A stretch of 64,000 nt of DNA from Tannerella serpentiformis (GTDB taxonomy: Bacteria; Bacteroidota; Bacteroidia; Bacteroidales; Tannerellaceae). The stretch spans positions 1,860,001 to 1,924,000 of the forward strand of contig NZ_CP028365.1 of NCBI RefSeq assembly GCF_003033925.1, written 5' to 3'. Of this stretch, positions 18,802 to 26,664 are shown piece after piece (positions within the stretch are counted from its first letter, which is position 1; the number at the start of each line of letters is the position of its first letter). A program made the position numbers and the translations under genes. Under the pieces are notes generated by a model that saw nothing but the letters and a program-made list of their open reading frames with translations, did not search any database and was not told where the DNA came from.

Positions 18802-18833
18802 CAAAAGTAGGCCCCGCCGCCTCCTTCTACAAA
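18802..18833 (-). promoter_or_regulatory. Promoter of the LEA-type lipoprotein gene
   Basis: On the minus strand TTTG (18833-18830) is followed after 20 bases by TACTTTTG (18809-18802), a full match to the Bacteroidetes consensus. Confidence 0.75.
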
Positions 18834-18839
18834 GCCCCC

Positions 18840-18847
18840 TACTTTTG
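18840..18847 (+). promoter_or_regulatory. Promoter -7 box of the TetR gene
   Basis: TACTTTTG matches TAnnTTTG. It lies 31 bases from the divergent -7 box, so the two promoters share their upstream DNA and could be co-regulated by the TetR protein. No clear -33 box is present. Confidence 0.55.
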
Positions 18848-18860
18848 TCGCACATAGAAA

Positions 18861-19523
18861 ATGGACGATATCATGCATCGACAGAAAGGAGTTTACAGAG
18901 ACATCATGGCACAATCCAAGACACAGAACCACGCATCCATCCTGCAAGCCGCTCGGGCGGAGTTTCTCGAGCGAGGATTTCAGGATACCTCCATGCGCAC
19001 CATAGCCCGCCTCTCGGGCGTGACGCTAAGCAACATCTACAACTACTTCCGCGACAAGGACACCCTCTTTCGGGCCGTCTTGCAGCCCCTGCTCGACGCC
19101 TTCGAAGACCTCCTGGCCCGTCACAACAGCGACTATTACCTGACCACGGACGTGTACTCCATGAAGTCGTACCAGGAGCACATGCTGAACGAGTTCATGC
19201 GCCTCCCGCAGCACTTTCGCGCCGAGCTCCGCCTGCTGCTCTTCCACGCCGCAGGCTCGTCGTTGGAGCATTTCCGCGACGACTTCTGCGAGCGCCAGAC
19301 TCGCGAGGGCATCCGCTACATCCGCCTGATGAAGGAGCGCTATCCGGACCGCGTCACGGGCGACGTATCGCCCTTCTTCCTCCGCACCGTCAGCTCGCTC
19401 TGGCTGATCGTCATGGGCGAGATCGTCCGTCACGACGAGCTTTCGGAGGCCGACATCGAGCGTTTTCTTTCGGAATACCTGGCCTTCGGTACCGCCGGCT
19501 GGAAGGCGCTGCTGGGACTGTGA
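18861..19523 (+). CDS. TetR/AcrR-family transcriptional regulator
   Basis: This 220-residue regulator has a TetR DNA-binding domain at about residues 24-70: ILQAARAEFLERGFQDTSMRTIARLSGVTLSNIYNYF is the typical helix-turn-helix, split here by position as helix 1 near 26-38 and recognition helix near 53-60. The C-terminal ligand domain is not assignable. The start is uncertain: ATGs at 18861, 18873 and 18906 are all possible, and the first leaves only a very short leader after the -7 box. It is divergent from the LEA-type lipoprotein gene, a natural candidate target. Confidence 0.88.
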   Translation: MDDIMHRQKGVYRDIMAQSKTQNHASILQAARAEFLERGFQDTSMRTIARLSGVTLSNIYNYFRDKDTLFRAVLQPLLDAFEDLLARHNSDYYLTTDVYSMKSYQEHMLNEFMRLPQHFRAELRLLLFHAAGSSLEHFRDDFCERQTREGIRYIRLMKERYPDRVTGDVSPFFLRTVSSLWLIVMGEIVRHDELSEADIERFLSEYLAFGTAGWKALLGL

Positions 19524-19658
19524 GAAGAGGGGGCGCTACTGTCGCCCTCGCCTTACTCCCGCACGTTTGTCCCCTGTCTGCTGTTGCAGATGGGGGCTTT
19601 TTGTTTTCGGGCGGAGGGTTGACGGTCGGCAATGGGCTGGAAAACGTGTTACAGTTGA

Positions 19659-19886
19659 TTTTGTCTGCAGACAAAATGGTCGTTTACATCTAAAACATAG
19701 GATTGTCTATGGACAAAACGAGGCGTTACCTATTTTGGGTAGGTTTGTCCGTAGACAATAGATGTGTATAGATATAATGCATACTTTTGTCTGCCGACAA
19801 GAGTATTTGAAGCATGTAAATGCGAGGTTTGTCTATAGACAATAGAGATTGAAACATGTTATACGCCGATTTGTCTGCAGACAATG
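19659..19886. repeat. 42-bp tandem palindromic array 4
   Basis: Six copies of the 14-base palindrome TTGTCT-nn-AGACAA start at 19661, 19703, 19745, 19787, 19829 and 19871, exactly 42 bases apart. Only the palindrome is well kept; filler between copies varies more than in the other arrays (for example TATAGATATAATGCATACT), so here the palindrome itself appears to be selected. The last copy ends 58 bases before the next gene's ATG, an operator-like position. Confidence 0.93.
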
Positions 19887-19942
19887 AGTGCTTATACGCC
19901 GGATTCACCCCCTTGTCAGAAGAAGTCAGAAGGAATAACGAT

Positions 19943-20743
19943 ATGAAGGAATTAATGGCTTGCAACACCACCCGTTTGCAGCAGATGGAGTTCATCACGC
20001 TGATGCGCGAGACGGTGGAACAGATCGAAATGAGAGGTGCGACGCTGATCGAGACGGACGCGCCGCTGAAGCGTTACACGATGGCTATCAAAGCCGCTAT
20101 CGGACCCCTGGAGGGCGCCACGCGCGACCCCCAGCGGAGGCCCGAGACGGCCGTGGCCCACACGAAAAACAGCGAGCGGCGGACAGCCATCAGCCGCTTC
20201 GGACTCCGATTCAAGGTCTATCGGCTGTCCGAAGACGTGGAGGACCACCAGGCCTACAAGGCGCTGAACATCCTCTGGCGGAAGCATCGGCTCGTCTACC
20301 CCCTCAACGTCCAGAAGCTGACCGGCGCCACGGACAACTTCCTCAACGACCTCACGAAATCGCCTTACGCCGAAGCCGTCCAGCGGCTCCACCTGCAGAC
20401 GGACGTGGACGCTATCCGCGCCGCCAACGAGGCCTATCGCACCCACGCGGCCCAGCGCCGCGCCAATGAAGCTCAGCGCACCCCGGTCGACGTCGGGATC
20501 ATGCGCCGCGCCATCACGGAGGACTATACCCGGCTCAGCCTCTACCTGGCCGTCATGGCCGACGCCTACCCCGAGGTGGAGGCGTGGAGCCGGACGCTCT
20601 CCGGCGTCAACATCCTCCGTAAGCATTACGCCGAGCTCCTCGCCCGACGCGCCGGTACCCGACGCGCCAAAAAGAACGCCGCCGCCCTCGCCGAGGCAGC
20701 GGCCGAGAGCACGGCACCGTCTACCTTTGCCACGAACCCCTAA
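19943..20743 (+). CDS. DUF6261-like protein of unknown function
   Basis: This 266-residue protein has no signal peptide or membrane segment. It is largely alpha-helical, rich in Arg and Ala, and begins MKELMACNTTRLQQMEFITLM. It resembles the DUF6261 family of Bacteroidetes, whose function is unknown; this is recalled from the family's general character and not checked. The frame is open for 29 more codons upstream but that part lies in the palindrome array. The C-terminus is Ala-rich and contains the -7 box of the next gene. Confidence 0.6.
   Translation: MKELMACNTTRLQQMEFITLMRETVEQIEMRGATLIETDAPLKRYTMAIKAAIGPLEGATRDPQRRPETAVAHTKNSERRTAISRFGLRFKVYRLSEDVEDHQAYKALNILWRKHRLVYPLNVQKLTGATDNFLNDLTKSPYAEAVQRLHLQTDVDAIRAANEAYRTHAAQRRANEAQRTPVDVGIMRRAITEDYTRLSLYLAVMADAYPEVEAWSRTLSGVNILRKHYAELLARRAGTRRAKKNAAALAEAAAESTAPSTFATNP
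20722..20729 (+). promoter_or_regulatory. Promoter -7 box of the DUF4139 gene
   Basis: TACCTTTG lies inside the last codons of the DUF6261-like gene, 28 bases before the next ATG. No clear -33 element is present. Confidence 0.45.
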
Positions 20744-20756
20744 TAGAAAAGAGAAT

Positions 20757-22394
20757 ATGAAAGCGACCCTATTAATCACAGCAGGTATTTTATTTATGAG
20801 CATGACAATGGATGCACTGGCCGGCGGCGAACCCAAATCGGCACCGGCAAAACTGAACGAGGCGACCGTGTTTTATCGCGGCGCTGTGCTGGAGCATACC
20901 GCTTCGGTGACACTGGACAAGGGCGACAACGAAGTGTGGATCGAAGGCCTCAGCTCAGGCATCGACGAGAGCAGCCTCCGGATCGGCATGAGCGGCGGCG
21001 CCCTGATCACGGCCTACGAGTATGTGCCGCGCCACCAGACCGATAAGGCCGCCGATGCGGGCACGCAACGCATGCTGGACTCACTCCGAACGTACGAAAA
21101 CAAGCTCCGCCAGATCGGCATCGAAACGAAGACGAACGAGCAAATGCTCAAACTCCTCGAGACGGGCATGACGCAAAAGATGGCCACCCCGTCCGAGCGC
21201 GGCGTGTCGCTCGATGAGCTTTCGCGGAGCATGGATTATTACAAGACGAAGATGATGGCCATCGAAAATGAGCTGATTCGCCTTCGTGAGGAGAAGAAGA
21301 CGTGCGAGGTCACCGTCAAGCGGCTCAGTCAGCAGCTCGCTGAGGCGGGTCACAATGCCGGAGCGCTGCGCCTGAACGTGACGGCACCCGTGGCCGGCGC
21401 CGTACGCGTGGCCGTGAGCTACTGCACCTTCGCCGCCAGCTGGACGCCTTACTACAGCATCAACGTGGAGTCGCCCGAGAAGCCGATCCGCATCGTGCAG
21501 AAAGCGAAAGTGAAGCAGACGACGGGCGTCGACTGGAAGCAGGTGAAGCTGACCCTCTCCACCGGATCGCCCAACAATGGACGCGTGGCGCCACTCTTCA
21601 ACACCTGGTTCCTCCGCGAGAATCCCCCCATGATGTTGGCCGAAATGACCGTGCAGAACGCGTATAGCATGAAGACCCGATCCGTCGCCAAGGCAGAGGC
21701 CGATATGGCGGTCGAAGACATGGCAGAGGCCAAGCCGATGGAGATGTCGCTCGATGATCACGTGATCGTGAGCGACAACTCGGCCGTGGCCACCATCTAC
21801 GCCATCGATCTGCCCTACACCATCCCCGGCAACGGCAAGGAGCAAAACATCGACCTGCGCACCCAGGAGGCCGCCGCGGATTATTACTACTACGCCGCGC
21901 CGAAGCTGGACACGGATGCCTACCTCCTGGCCGAAATCAAGGAGAGCGACAAGCTGGATCTGCCCAGCGGATCGGCGCAGATCACCTACGACGGCGTCTA
22001 CCTCGGCGAGACCTACATCGACAATGCCGAGGCGCTCAAGAAGCTCACCCTGACGCTCGGCACCGACAAACGCATCACCATACGGCGTGAGAAGGTGAAG
22101 GACTTCAGCGCCAAGAAAGCCTTCGGTTCAGACACACGGCAGGTGTTCGCCTACACGATCTCGGTGAAGAACAATCGCAAGCGTGACGTCCGCCTCACGC
22201 TCAAGGATCAGTATCCCATCTCGACGCAGAAAAACATCGAGGTGGAGCTGCTCAAGGACACCACCACGCCGACGACGAACAACACCGAAACGGGTGTCGT
22301 GACGTGGAACGTGACGCTCAAGGCCGGCGAGGCGCGCACCTTCACCTTCAGTTATAGCGTGAAGTATCCGAAGGGCATGGACCTCGATCTGTAA
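20757..22394 (+). CDS. DUF4139 domain protein (mucoidy inhibitor MuiA-like)
   Basis: This 545-residue protein has a signal peptide (MKATLLITAGILFMSMTMDALAG). An N-terminal domain (about 30-100) of the DUF4140 type begins VFYRGAVLEHTASVTL. A coiled coil follows at about 100-195, with alternating Glu/Lys/Arg such as ENELIRLREEKKTCEVTVK. The DUF4139 domain fills the rest, with SYCTFAASWTPYYSI and ending FTFSYSVKYPKGMDL. The family is widespread and its role is not established. The frame also runs upstream to 20466 but that overlaps the previous gene in another frame. A strong terminator follows. Confidence 0.85.
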   Translation: MKATLLITAGILFMSMTMDALAGGEPKSAPAKLNEATVFYRGAVLEHTASVTLDKGDNEVWIEGLSSGIDESSLRIGMSGGALITAYEYVPRHQTDKAADAGTQRMLDSLRTYENKLRQIGIETKTNEQMLKLLETGMTQKMATPSERGVSLDELSRSMDYYKTKMMAIENELIRLREEKKTCEVTVKRLSQQLAEAGHNAGALRLNVTAPVAGAVRVAVSYCTFAASWTPYYSINVESPEKPIRIVQKAKVKQTTGVDWKQVKLTLSTGSPNNGRVAPLFNTWFLRENPPMMLAEMTVQNAYSMKTRSVAKAEADMAVEDMAEAKPMEMSLDDHVIVSDNSAVATIYAIDLPYTIPGNGKEQNIDLRTQEAAADYYYYAAPKLDTDAYLLAEIKESDKLDLPSGSAQITYDGVYLGETYIDNAEALKKLTLTLGTDKRITIRREKVKDFSAKKAFGSDTRQVFAYTISVKNNRKRDVRLTLKDQYPISTQKNIEVELLKDTTTPTTNNTETGVVTWNVTLKAGEARTFTFSYSVKYPKGMDLDL

Positions 22395-22420
22395 CTCAGT
22401 CACCGATCACTTGTAACAAC

Positions 22421-22471
22421 AAAAGGGGGACACACCGAGATTGGATTCTCAAGGTGCGTCCCCCCTTTTTT
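22421..22471. terminator. Bidirectional intrinsic terminator
   Basis: AAAAGGGGGACACACC pairs with GGTGCGTCCCCCCTTTT around a 16-base loop, giving A and T tracts on the two sides. It serves the DUF4139 gene (+) and the convergent methyltransferase gene (-). Confidence 0.9.
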
Positions 22472-22483
22472 CGGTACGTGAGG

Positions 22484-23902
22484 CTACTCCTCGGCCGTGG
22501 CGTCGGGCTTGTCGATGGCTCGGCGCAGGGCGTCGAGGTCGAGCCGACTGAGGCGAGGCTTGCCGGTAAATGTGTTGCGGACTGGCCGCTCATTGCGCTC
22601 TTTGCGTTCTGGTCGCTCGCCGCGTGGAGAACGTTCGGGCCGATCGCTGCGTTTGAATCGCTCGCTGCGCTCCGGACGCTCGCCACGAGAAAAATGCGCT
22701 GTGCGTTCGCCACGCTCGAATCGGCGGGTGGGTGGAGCCTCGTTTTGCGCCTTGCGATGGTCCTTATTCGTGCCGGCGAAGAGTTCGTAACCGCGGTATT
22801 CGCACGTCAGCTCGCCGTTCATCAGCTGGAGCTTGGCGTTGGGGCGGAGGCCGATGTGGTCGAAACACTCGTCGCGGTAGCTCAAGATCCACGCCTGACA
22901 GCCCATGAAGACGTGCTTCAGCCGTTCGCCGATCATGCCGTAAAGCTCCGCCACGTTGTCCATCGCGATGCGCTCGCCGTAGGGCGGGTTGGTGACGAGG
23001 ATGGCGGGTTGCGGTGCGCGCATGAACTGCTGGAAGGGCATGGTGCGGAGCGTAATGTAGCGCGAGAGGCCGGCGCTGCGCACGTTGCGCTCGGTGCGGC
23101 GGATGGCGTCGGCGGAGATGTCGGTGCCGTGACAGAGGAACTCGAAGTCGCGCTCCCCAGAGTCGTCGTTGTAGATCGACTCAAAAAGCTCGCGGTCAAA
23201 GTCTGGCCAGCGCTCGAAGGCGAAGCCCTTGCGATAGACGCCGGGCGGGATGTTGAGGGCGATCATGGCGGCTTCGATGAGCAGGGTGCCGGAGCCACAC
23301 ATGGGGTCGACGAAGTGCGACTCGCCGCGCCATCCGGTCAAGAGGATCATGCCGGCGGCCAAGACCTCGTTCAGCGGCGCCTCGCCCTGCTCCACGCGGT
23401 ATCCACGGCGGTGCAGGCTCTCGCCCGAGCTGTCGAGGGCCAGCGTGCAATCGTTGTGCGAGATGTGGATATGGATCGCCATGTCCGGGTTGCTCAGGCG
23501 CACGGAGGGGCGCTGGCCGGTGCGCTCCTTGAAGCGGTCGGCTATGGCGTCCTTCGTGCGGTAAGCCACGAACTTGGAGTGGCGGAAATTCTCGGAATAG
23601 ATGACCGCGTCCACGGCGAAGGTGCGTTCGGGCGAGAGGTATCGCTCCCACTCGACGGCCTTGACGGCCTCGTAAACCTCGTCCGCGTTTTCGGCACGGA
23701 AGCGGGCCACGGGCTTGAGGATGCGCAGGGCGGTTCGACAGTGGAAGTTGGCCTTGTAAAGCATGGCCTTATCGCCACGAAAGGCCACCATGCGTCGGCC
23801 CGTCTCGACGGCCTCGGCACCGAGTGCGCGAAGCTCGTCGGCCAGCACATCCTCCAGTCCGTAGAGCGTTTTGGCTACTAAATCAAATTGTTCGTCAGCC
23901 AT
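22484..23902 (-). CDS. RlmL/RlmK-like rRNA methyltransferase with THUMP domain
   Basis: This 472-residue protein has an N-terminal THUMP/ferredoxin-like RNA-binding region (about 1-155), a SAM-dependent methyltransferase core with FVDPMCGSGTLLIEAAMIA near residue 188 and the catalytic NPPYGER near 290, as in 23S rRNA m2G methyltransferases of the RlmL N-terminal type. The last 100 residues form a charged tail of repeated ERPER, RGERPER and similar units, typical of RNA-binding extensions. The start at MADEQFDLVAK is chosen over a GTG twelve codons earlier. It starts about 5 bases after the stop of the collagen-like lipoprotein gene and is probably co-transcribed with it. Confidence 0.88.
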   Translation of the reverse strand: MADEQFDLVAKTLYGLEDVLADELRALGAEAVETGRRMVAFRGDKAMLYKANFHCRTALRILKPVARFRAENADEVYEAVKAVEWERYLSPERTFAVDAVIYSENFRHSKFVAYRTKDAIADRFKERTGQRPSVRLSNPDMAIHIHISHNDCTLALDSSGESLHRRGYRVEQGEAPLNEVLAAGMILLTGWRGESHFVDPMCGSGTLLIEAAMIALNIPPGVYRKGFAFERWPDFDRELFESIYNDDSGERDFEFLCHGTDISADAIRRTERNVRSAGLSRYITLRTMPFQQFMRAPQPAILVTNPPYGERIAMDNVAELYGMIGERLKHVFMGCQAWILSYRDECFDHIGLRPNAKLQLMNGELTCEYRGYELFAGTNKDHRKAQNEAPPTRRFERGERTAHFSRGERPERSERFKRSDRPERSPRGERPERKERNERPVRNTFTGKPRLSRLDLDALRRAIDKPDATAEE

Positions 23903-23907
23903 TCCTA

Positions 23908-24399
23908 TTAATAGAGTATGACGATGCGGAAGCTGCACGTCGGGGGGCGGTTTCCGGTTTTGAAGTCAGAGTAATAGGCATAGAAAGCGATCGAACCGGC
24001 TTGCAAGTCGAAGGTGTAGACTTCGTTCCAGAGGTTCTCTCGGTTGCCGCTGCGCTCCCCGCGAGGCAGGTTGTAGGGCATCGGGGTGTAGACCTTGCTA
24101 CCGTTGTCGAGCGTCAAGATCCGGTAGCCCACGATGGCTCCTTCGGTCATCTCTTTGGTCAGGAGGTTCTCTTTGAACTCAAAGATGTAGTGCGAATTGA
24201 GCGCATCCTTGCCGCCCACCAGTTCCCAATCGCGCTCCAGGACGGTGTATTCAAAGACTTTCCAACGGACATGATCCCCTGATCCGGATCCCGTACCCGG
24301 AGGGCCTTGCGGTCCGACAGGTCCCGGAGGCCCCATGGGCCCCTCGCACGCGGTCAGCGCCATGATGACGGCTGCCAGTAAGATGAGATACTTCTTCAT
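23908..24399 (-). CDS. Lipoprotein with short collagen-like segment
   Basis: This 163-residue protein has a lipoprotein signal ending ALTAC at residue 18, followed at once by Gly-X-Y triplets (GPMGPPGPVGPQGPPG, about residues 20-35) and a Gly/Ser linker. The rest is a beta-rich domain of unknown function (about 45-163) with WKVFEYTVLERDWELVG and a C-terminal TCSFRIVILY. Small collagen-like lipoproteins of this plan recur in Bacteroidales; their role is not known. It is the first gene of a likely pair with the RNA methyltransferase and has a -7 box 29 bases upstream. Confidence 0.8.
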   Translation of the reverse strand: MKKYLILLAAVIMALTACEGPMGPPGPVGPQGPPGTGSGSGDHVRWKVFEYTVLERDWELVGGKDALNSHYIFEFKENLLTKEMTEGAIVGYRILTLDNGSKVYTPMPYNLPRGERSGNRENLWNEVYTFDLQAGSIAFYAYYSDFKTGNRPPTCSFRIVILY

Positions 24400-24427
24400 A
24401 ATGGTCTGCTATTTTGATGATGATGGG

Positions 24428-24435
24428 ACAAAGGT
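24428..24435 (-). promoter_or_regulatory. Promoter -7 box of the collagen-like lipoprotein gene
   Basis: TACCTTTG on the minus strand, 29 bases before the ATG. The T-rich upstream segment (TTTTAGTTTTT) may hold a weak -33 element. Confidence 0.5.
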
Positions 24436-24489
24436 AGGGGCGTAGGAAGCGAAAAACTAAAACCTACAAACGAAAAATGGCCTTCCGCT

Positions 24490-24842
24490 CCCCAAACAGG
24501 CGCCCGTTCACCCTCGTGCAAATTGTGTAGTGCCAAACAGGCGCCTGTTTACCCTCGCGCAGATTGCGTAGCCCCAAACAGGCGCCTGTTTACCCTCGCG
24601 CAAATTGTGTAGTGCCAAACAGGCGCCTGTTTACTCTCGTGCAAATTGTGTAGCGCCAAACAGGCGCCTGTTTACCCTTGCGCAAATTGTGTAGCGCCAA
24701 ACAGGTGCCTGTTTACCCTCGTGCAAATTGCGTAGTGCCAAACAGGCGCCTGTTTACCCTTGCGCAAATTGTGTAGCGCCAAACAGGCGCCTGTTTACCC
24801 TCGCGCAAATTGTGTAGCGCCAAACAGGCGCCTGTTTACTCT
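24490..24842. repeat. 41-bp tandem palindromic array 5
   Basis: Nine units start at 24494, 24535, 24576, 24617, 24658, 24699, 24740, 24781 and 24822, all 41 bases apart. The core is the 16-base perfect palindrome AAACAGGCGCCTGTTT and the filler is ACCCTCGCGCAAATTGTGTAG with a few changes. It lies between divergent genes. Confidence 0.95.
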
Positions 24843-24844
24843 CG

Positions 24845-24890
24845 CGCAGGCCTCTGCCGAGGCAGGGAAGTTTGCTTGGTACAAGAAGGA
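24845..24890. repeat. Dispersed repeat, family B, copy 1
   Basis: CTCTGCCGAGGCAGGGAAGTTTG followed by a GGTACA box, closely related to segments at 42799 and 42956. Contains the small stem GCCTC-TGCC-GAGGC. It abuts the end of array 5. Confidence 0.65.
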
Positions 24891-24923
24891 GGTGGAGTCT
24901 AAGGCCGCGCGGGGGAGGCGTCG

Positions 24924-24931
24924 TATTTTTG
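24924..24931 (+). promoter_or_regulatory. Promoter -7 box of the antitoxin gene
   Basis: TATTTTTG lies 26 bases before the ATG. No clear -33 box is present. Confidence 0.5.
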
Positions 24932-24956
24932 TGCCACCAACAAAGACGGATTATAT

Positions 24957-25178
24957 ATGGAAGCAACGACTCTCAATGAAGCCCAATTGGAAATGCTCAA
25001 ACTGATGTCTGTGATAAAGACCCCTGAGGAGCCGGCCGAACTGAAGCAGGCCATCTCGGACCACTTTGCCCGCAAGGCCGCAGAAGAGATCGATCGCATG
25101 TGGGCGGATGGCCGCCTGACGGAAGAGCGTGTAGAATCGTTTCGCCACCTCCACGAACGGACCCCCTATCGGCCATGA
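24957..25178 (+). CDS. Antitoxin-like protein of a PIN toxin pair
   Basis: This 73-residue acidic helical protein (ELKQAISDHFARKAAEEIDRMW, split here at 28-49) overlaps the next start by four bases (ATGA). Its size, charge, position and overlap with a PIN-domain remnant match the antitoxin of Bacteroidetes PIN toxin pairs. The frame is intact although its partner is broken. It has no recognisable DNA-binding motif beyond helices, so the family is not certain. Confidence 0.65.
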   Translation: MEATTLNEAQLEMLKLMSVIKTPEEPAELKQAISDHFARKAAEEIDRMWADGRLTEERVESFRHLHERTPYRP

Positions 25179-25404
25179 GCGGTAAGATCGTATTGGATAC
25201 GAACTGCCTGCTGATGGCTATCTCGTCGCGGAGTCGCTACTATCCCGTTTGGCAGTCGTTTCTGCAAGGTGAATACACCTTGTGTGTCACTACGGACACT
25301 TTGAAGTCTTGGAGAAGATCGATTTTCCCAAGCTCGCGGTGATTGGCATCGATCGTTTTTTGGATGAAATAAACGATCGGTGCACGCTTCCTCCCCAAGC
25401 GTAG
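25175..25404 (+). pseudogene. PIN-domain toxin, internally deleted and frameshifted
   Basis: The first 34 codons (IVLDTNCLLMAIS, YYPVWQSFLQGEYTLCVTT) match the start of a PIN ribonuclease, including the first acidic active-site residue in LDTN. After about 25290 the matching sequence continues in another frame as HFEVLEKIDFPKLAVIGIDRF and stops at 25404. Those are the last 35 residues of the same family. The middle of the domain, roughly 70 residues with the other acidic residues, is missing. The toxin should be inactive. Confidence 0.8.
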
Positions 25405-25418
25405 CACGTTTCTTTTCA

Positions 25419-25456
25419 CAAAGCCCCGGAGTTCACGATTCCGGGGCTTTGCTTTT
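25419..25456 (+). terminator. Intrinsic terminator after the TA remnant
   Basis: CAAAGCCCCGGA at 25419-25430 pairs perfectly with TCCGGGGCTTTG at 25440-25451, followed by CTTTT. Confidence 0.85.
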
Positions 25457-25510
25457 GGGATACTTCGCAGGATCCATGGATCCCGGGGGGCGTGGTGAGC
25501 CGGCGGCTGC

Positions 25511-26401
25511 TTAGTCGCCGTATCCCACCAACCGCCGTGTGGGGTAAGCCCAGCGGATGTCGTTGTGGGTGGCGAAGGTGGTCAGGAGGTCTTCCCAGAT
25601 GGCGGACTCGGTGCTGCGTATGCGGCGCGGCTCGCAGAGATAGCGTCCGGTGAGGGTGATGCCGTCCTCCATGAGGGCGATGTAGACAATGGGCGTGAGG
25701 TGCTGGTAGTGCACGTAGTACATCTTGCTGGCCTCGTTCAGCCCCTGCTCGGCGTCGAGGACGACGTCGCCGCCGTAACGGTTAAGCACCTCGAGCAGGA
25801 TCTCACGCGCACGTTGCCAATTGCTATCGAAGGTCAGGCGGAGGCTGACCTCGTTCCAGATATACCGGAAGCCCTGATCATAGTTGGCCTGAGGCATGGT
25901 GAAGACGCGGCCGTTGGGGATGTGGATGATGCGGCCTGTGCTCTGCTCGGCGTCGATGCGGTTGCCGATCTCGAGGATGGTGAACTGGAAGAGGCGGATG
26001 TCGATGATGTCGCCGCGGTCGTCGCCAATCTGCACGCGGTCGCCCACGGCGAAGGGTTTGCGAATGACGATGAAGAGCCATCCGGCCATGTTCTCCAGGA
26101 GGTCTTTGAGGGCGATGGCGATGCCGGCCGAGAGGAGGCCGAGGTAGGTGCTGACGTGTCGGAAGGCGTTGATCCAGACCAGAGCCACGAAGAGGAAGAG
26201 GCAGGCTGGCGCGGCGTATGAGAGGGCGCGCTTCCAGCGATAGCGCACCTTATGGTTCGTTGTGCTCCGCCACACCATGCGCAGGATGAGGACACGAGCG
26301 AGCCAAACGCCCACAAGGACGATGACCGAGAGGATTACTTTGCTATGAAAGTCGGCGTCGAGGTTCAGGCCGAAGTCGGGGAGGGTGGCGGCGGTAAGCA
26401 T
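25511..26401 (-). CDS. MscS-family mechanosensitive channel
   Basis: This 296-residue inner-membrane protein has three hydrophobic segments (about 22-42, 62-82 and 85-110). The third is the pore helix, HVSTYLGLLSAGIAIALKDLLENMAGW, here spanning about 82-108. The MscS beta domain follows (PFAVGDRVQIGDDRGDIIDI near 117) and then the mixed C-terminal domain. It releases solutes on hypo-osmotic shock. Length is normal. It is monocistronic, with a -7 box 35 bases upstream. Confidence 0.92.
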   Translation of the reverse strand: MLTAATLPDFGLNLDADFHSKVILSVIVLVGVWLARVLILRMVWRSTTNHKVRYRWKRALSYAAPACLFLFVALVWINAFRHVSTYLGLLSAGIAIALKDLLENMAGWLFIVIRKPFAVGDRVQIGDDRGDIIDIRLFQFTILEIGNRIDAEQSTGRIIHIPNGRVFTMPQANYDQGFRYIWNEVSLRLTFDSNWQRAREILLEVLNRYGGDVVLDAEQGLNEASKMYYVHYQHLTPIVYIALMEDGITLTGRYLCEPRRIRSTESAIWEDLLTTFATHNDIRWAYPTRRLVGYGD

Positions 26402-26435
26402 AATAATAGGAATAGGGGGGATGTTTGATGTGTGG

Positions 26436-26443
26436 CAAAGGTA
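26436..26443 (-). promoter_or_regulatory. Promoter -7 box of the MscS gene
   Basis: TACCTTTG on the minus strand, 35 bases before the ATG; no good -33 element. Confidence 0.5.
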
Positions 26444-26591
26444 GGCGTGCGCCTTGTGCCAGTCGGTTAGGGGCGCTTCCCCGTGTCCGAATTTCTTTCC
26501 GCGAGGGGGTGATGAAAGGAAGCTGTTGCCGTAAGATGATTCTACAGATTGGGGGTAATCGATGGCTGATTTTCTGTTTTGTGGGGGGAGA

Positions 26592-26623
26592 TTGGGGAGA
26601 TGATCCTATTACAGATAGTTTTG
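26592..26623 (+). promoter_or_regulatory. Promoter of the SusC/SusD operon
   Basis: TTG at 26592-26594 is followed after 21 bases by TAGTTTTG at 26616-26623, matching the Bacteroidetes consensus. The ATG lies 41 bases further. Confidence 0.65.
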
Positions 26624-26664
26624 CCGCCGCAAAAACAAACCGTTTTACTAATCAAACAAAGAGT

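Noticed and set aside
24490-24842. CRISPR array
   Set aside because: Repeat step and palindromic core look CRISPR-like, but the filler between palindromes is the same in every unit, so there are no unique spacers, and no cas genes are present. The same holds for the other nine arrays.
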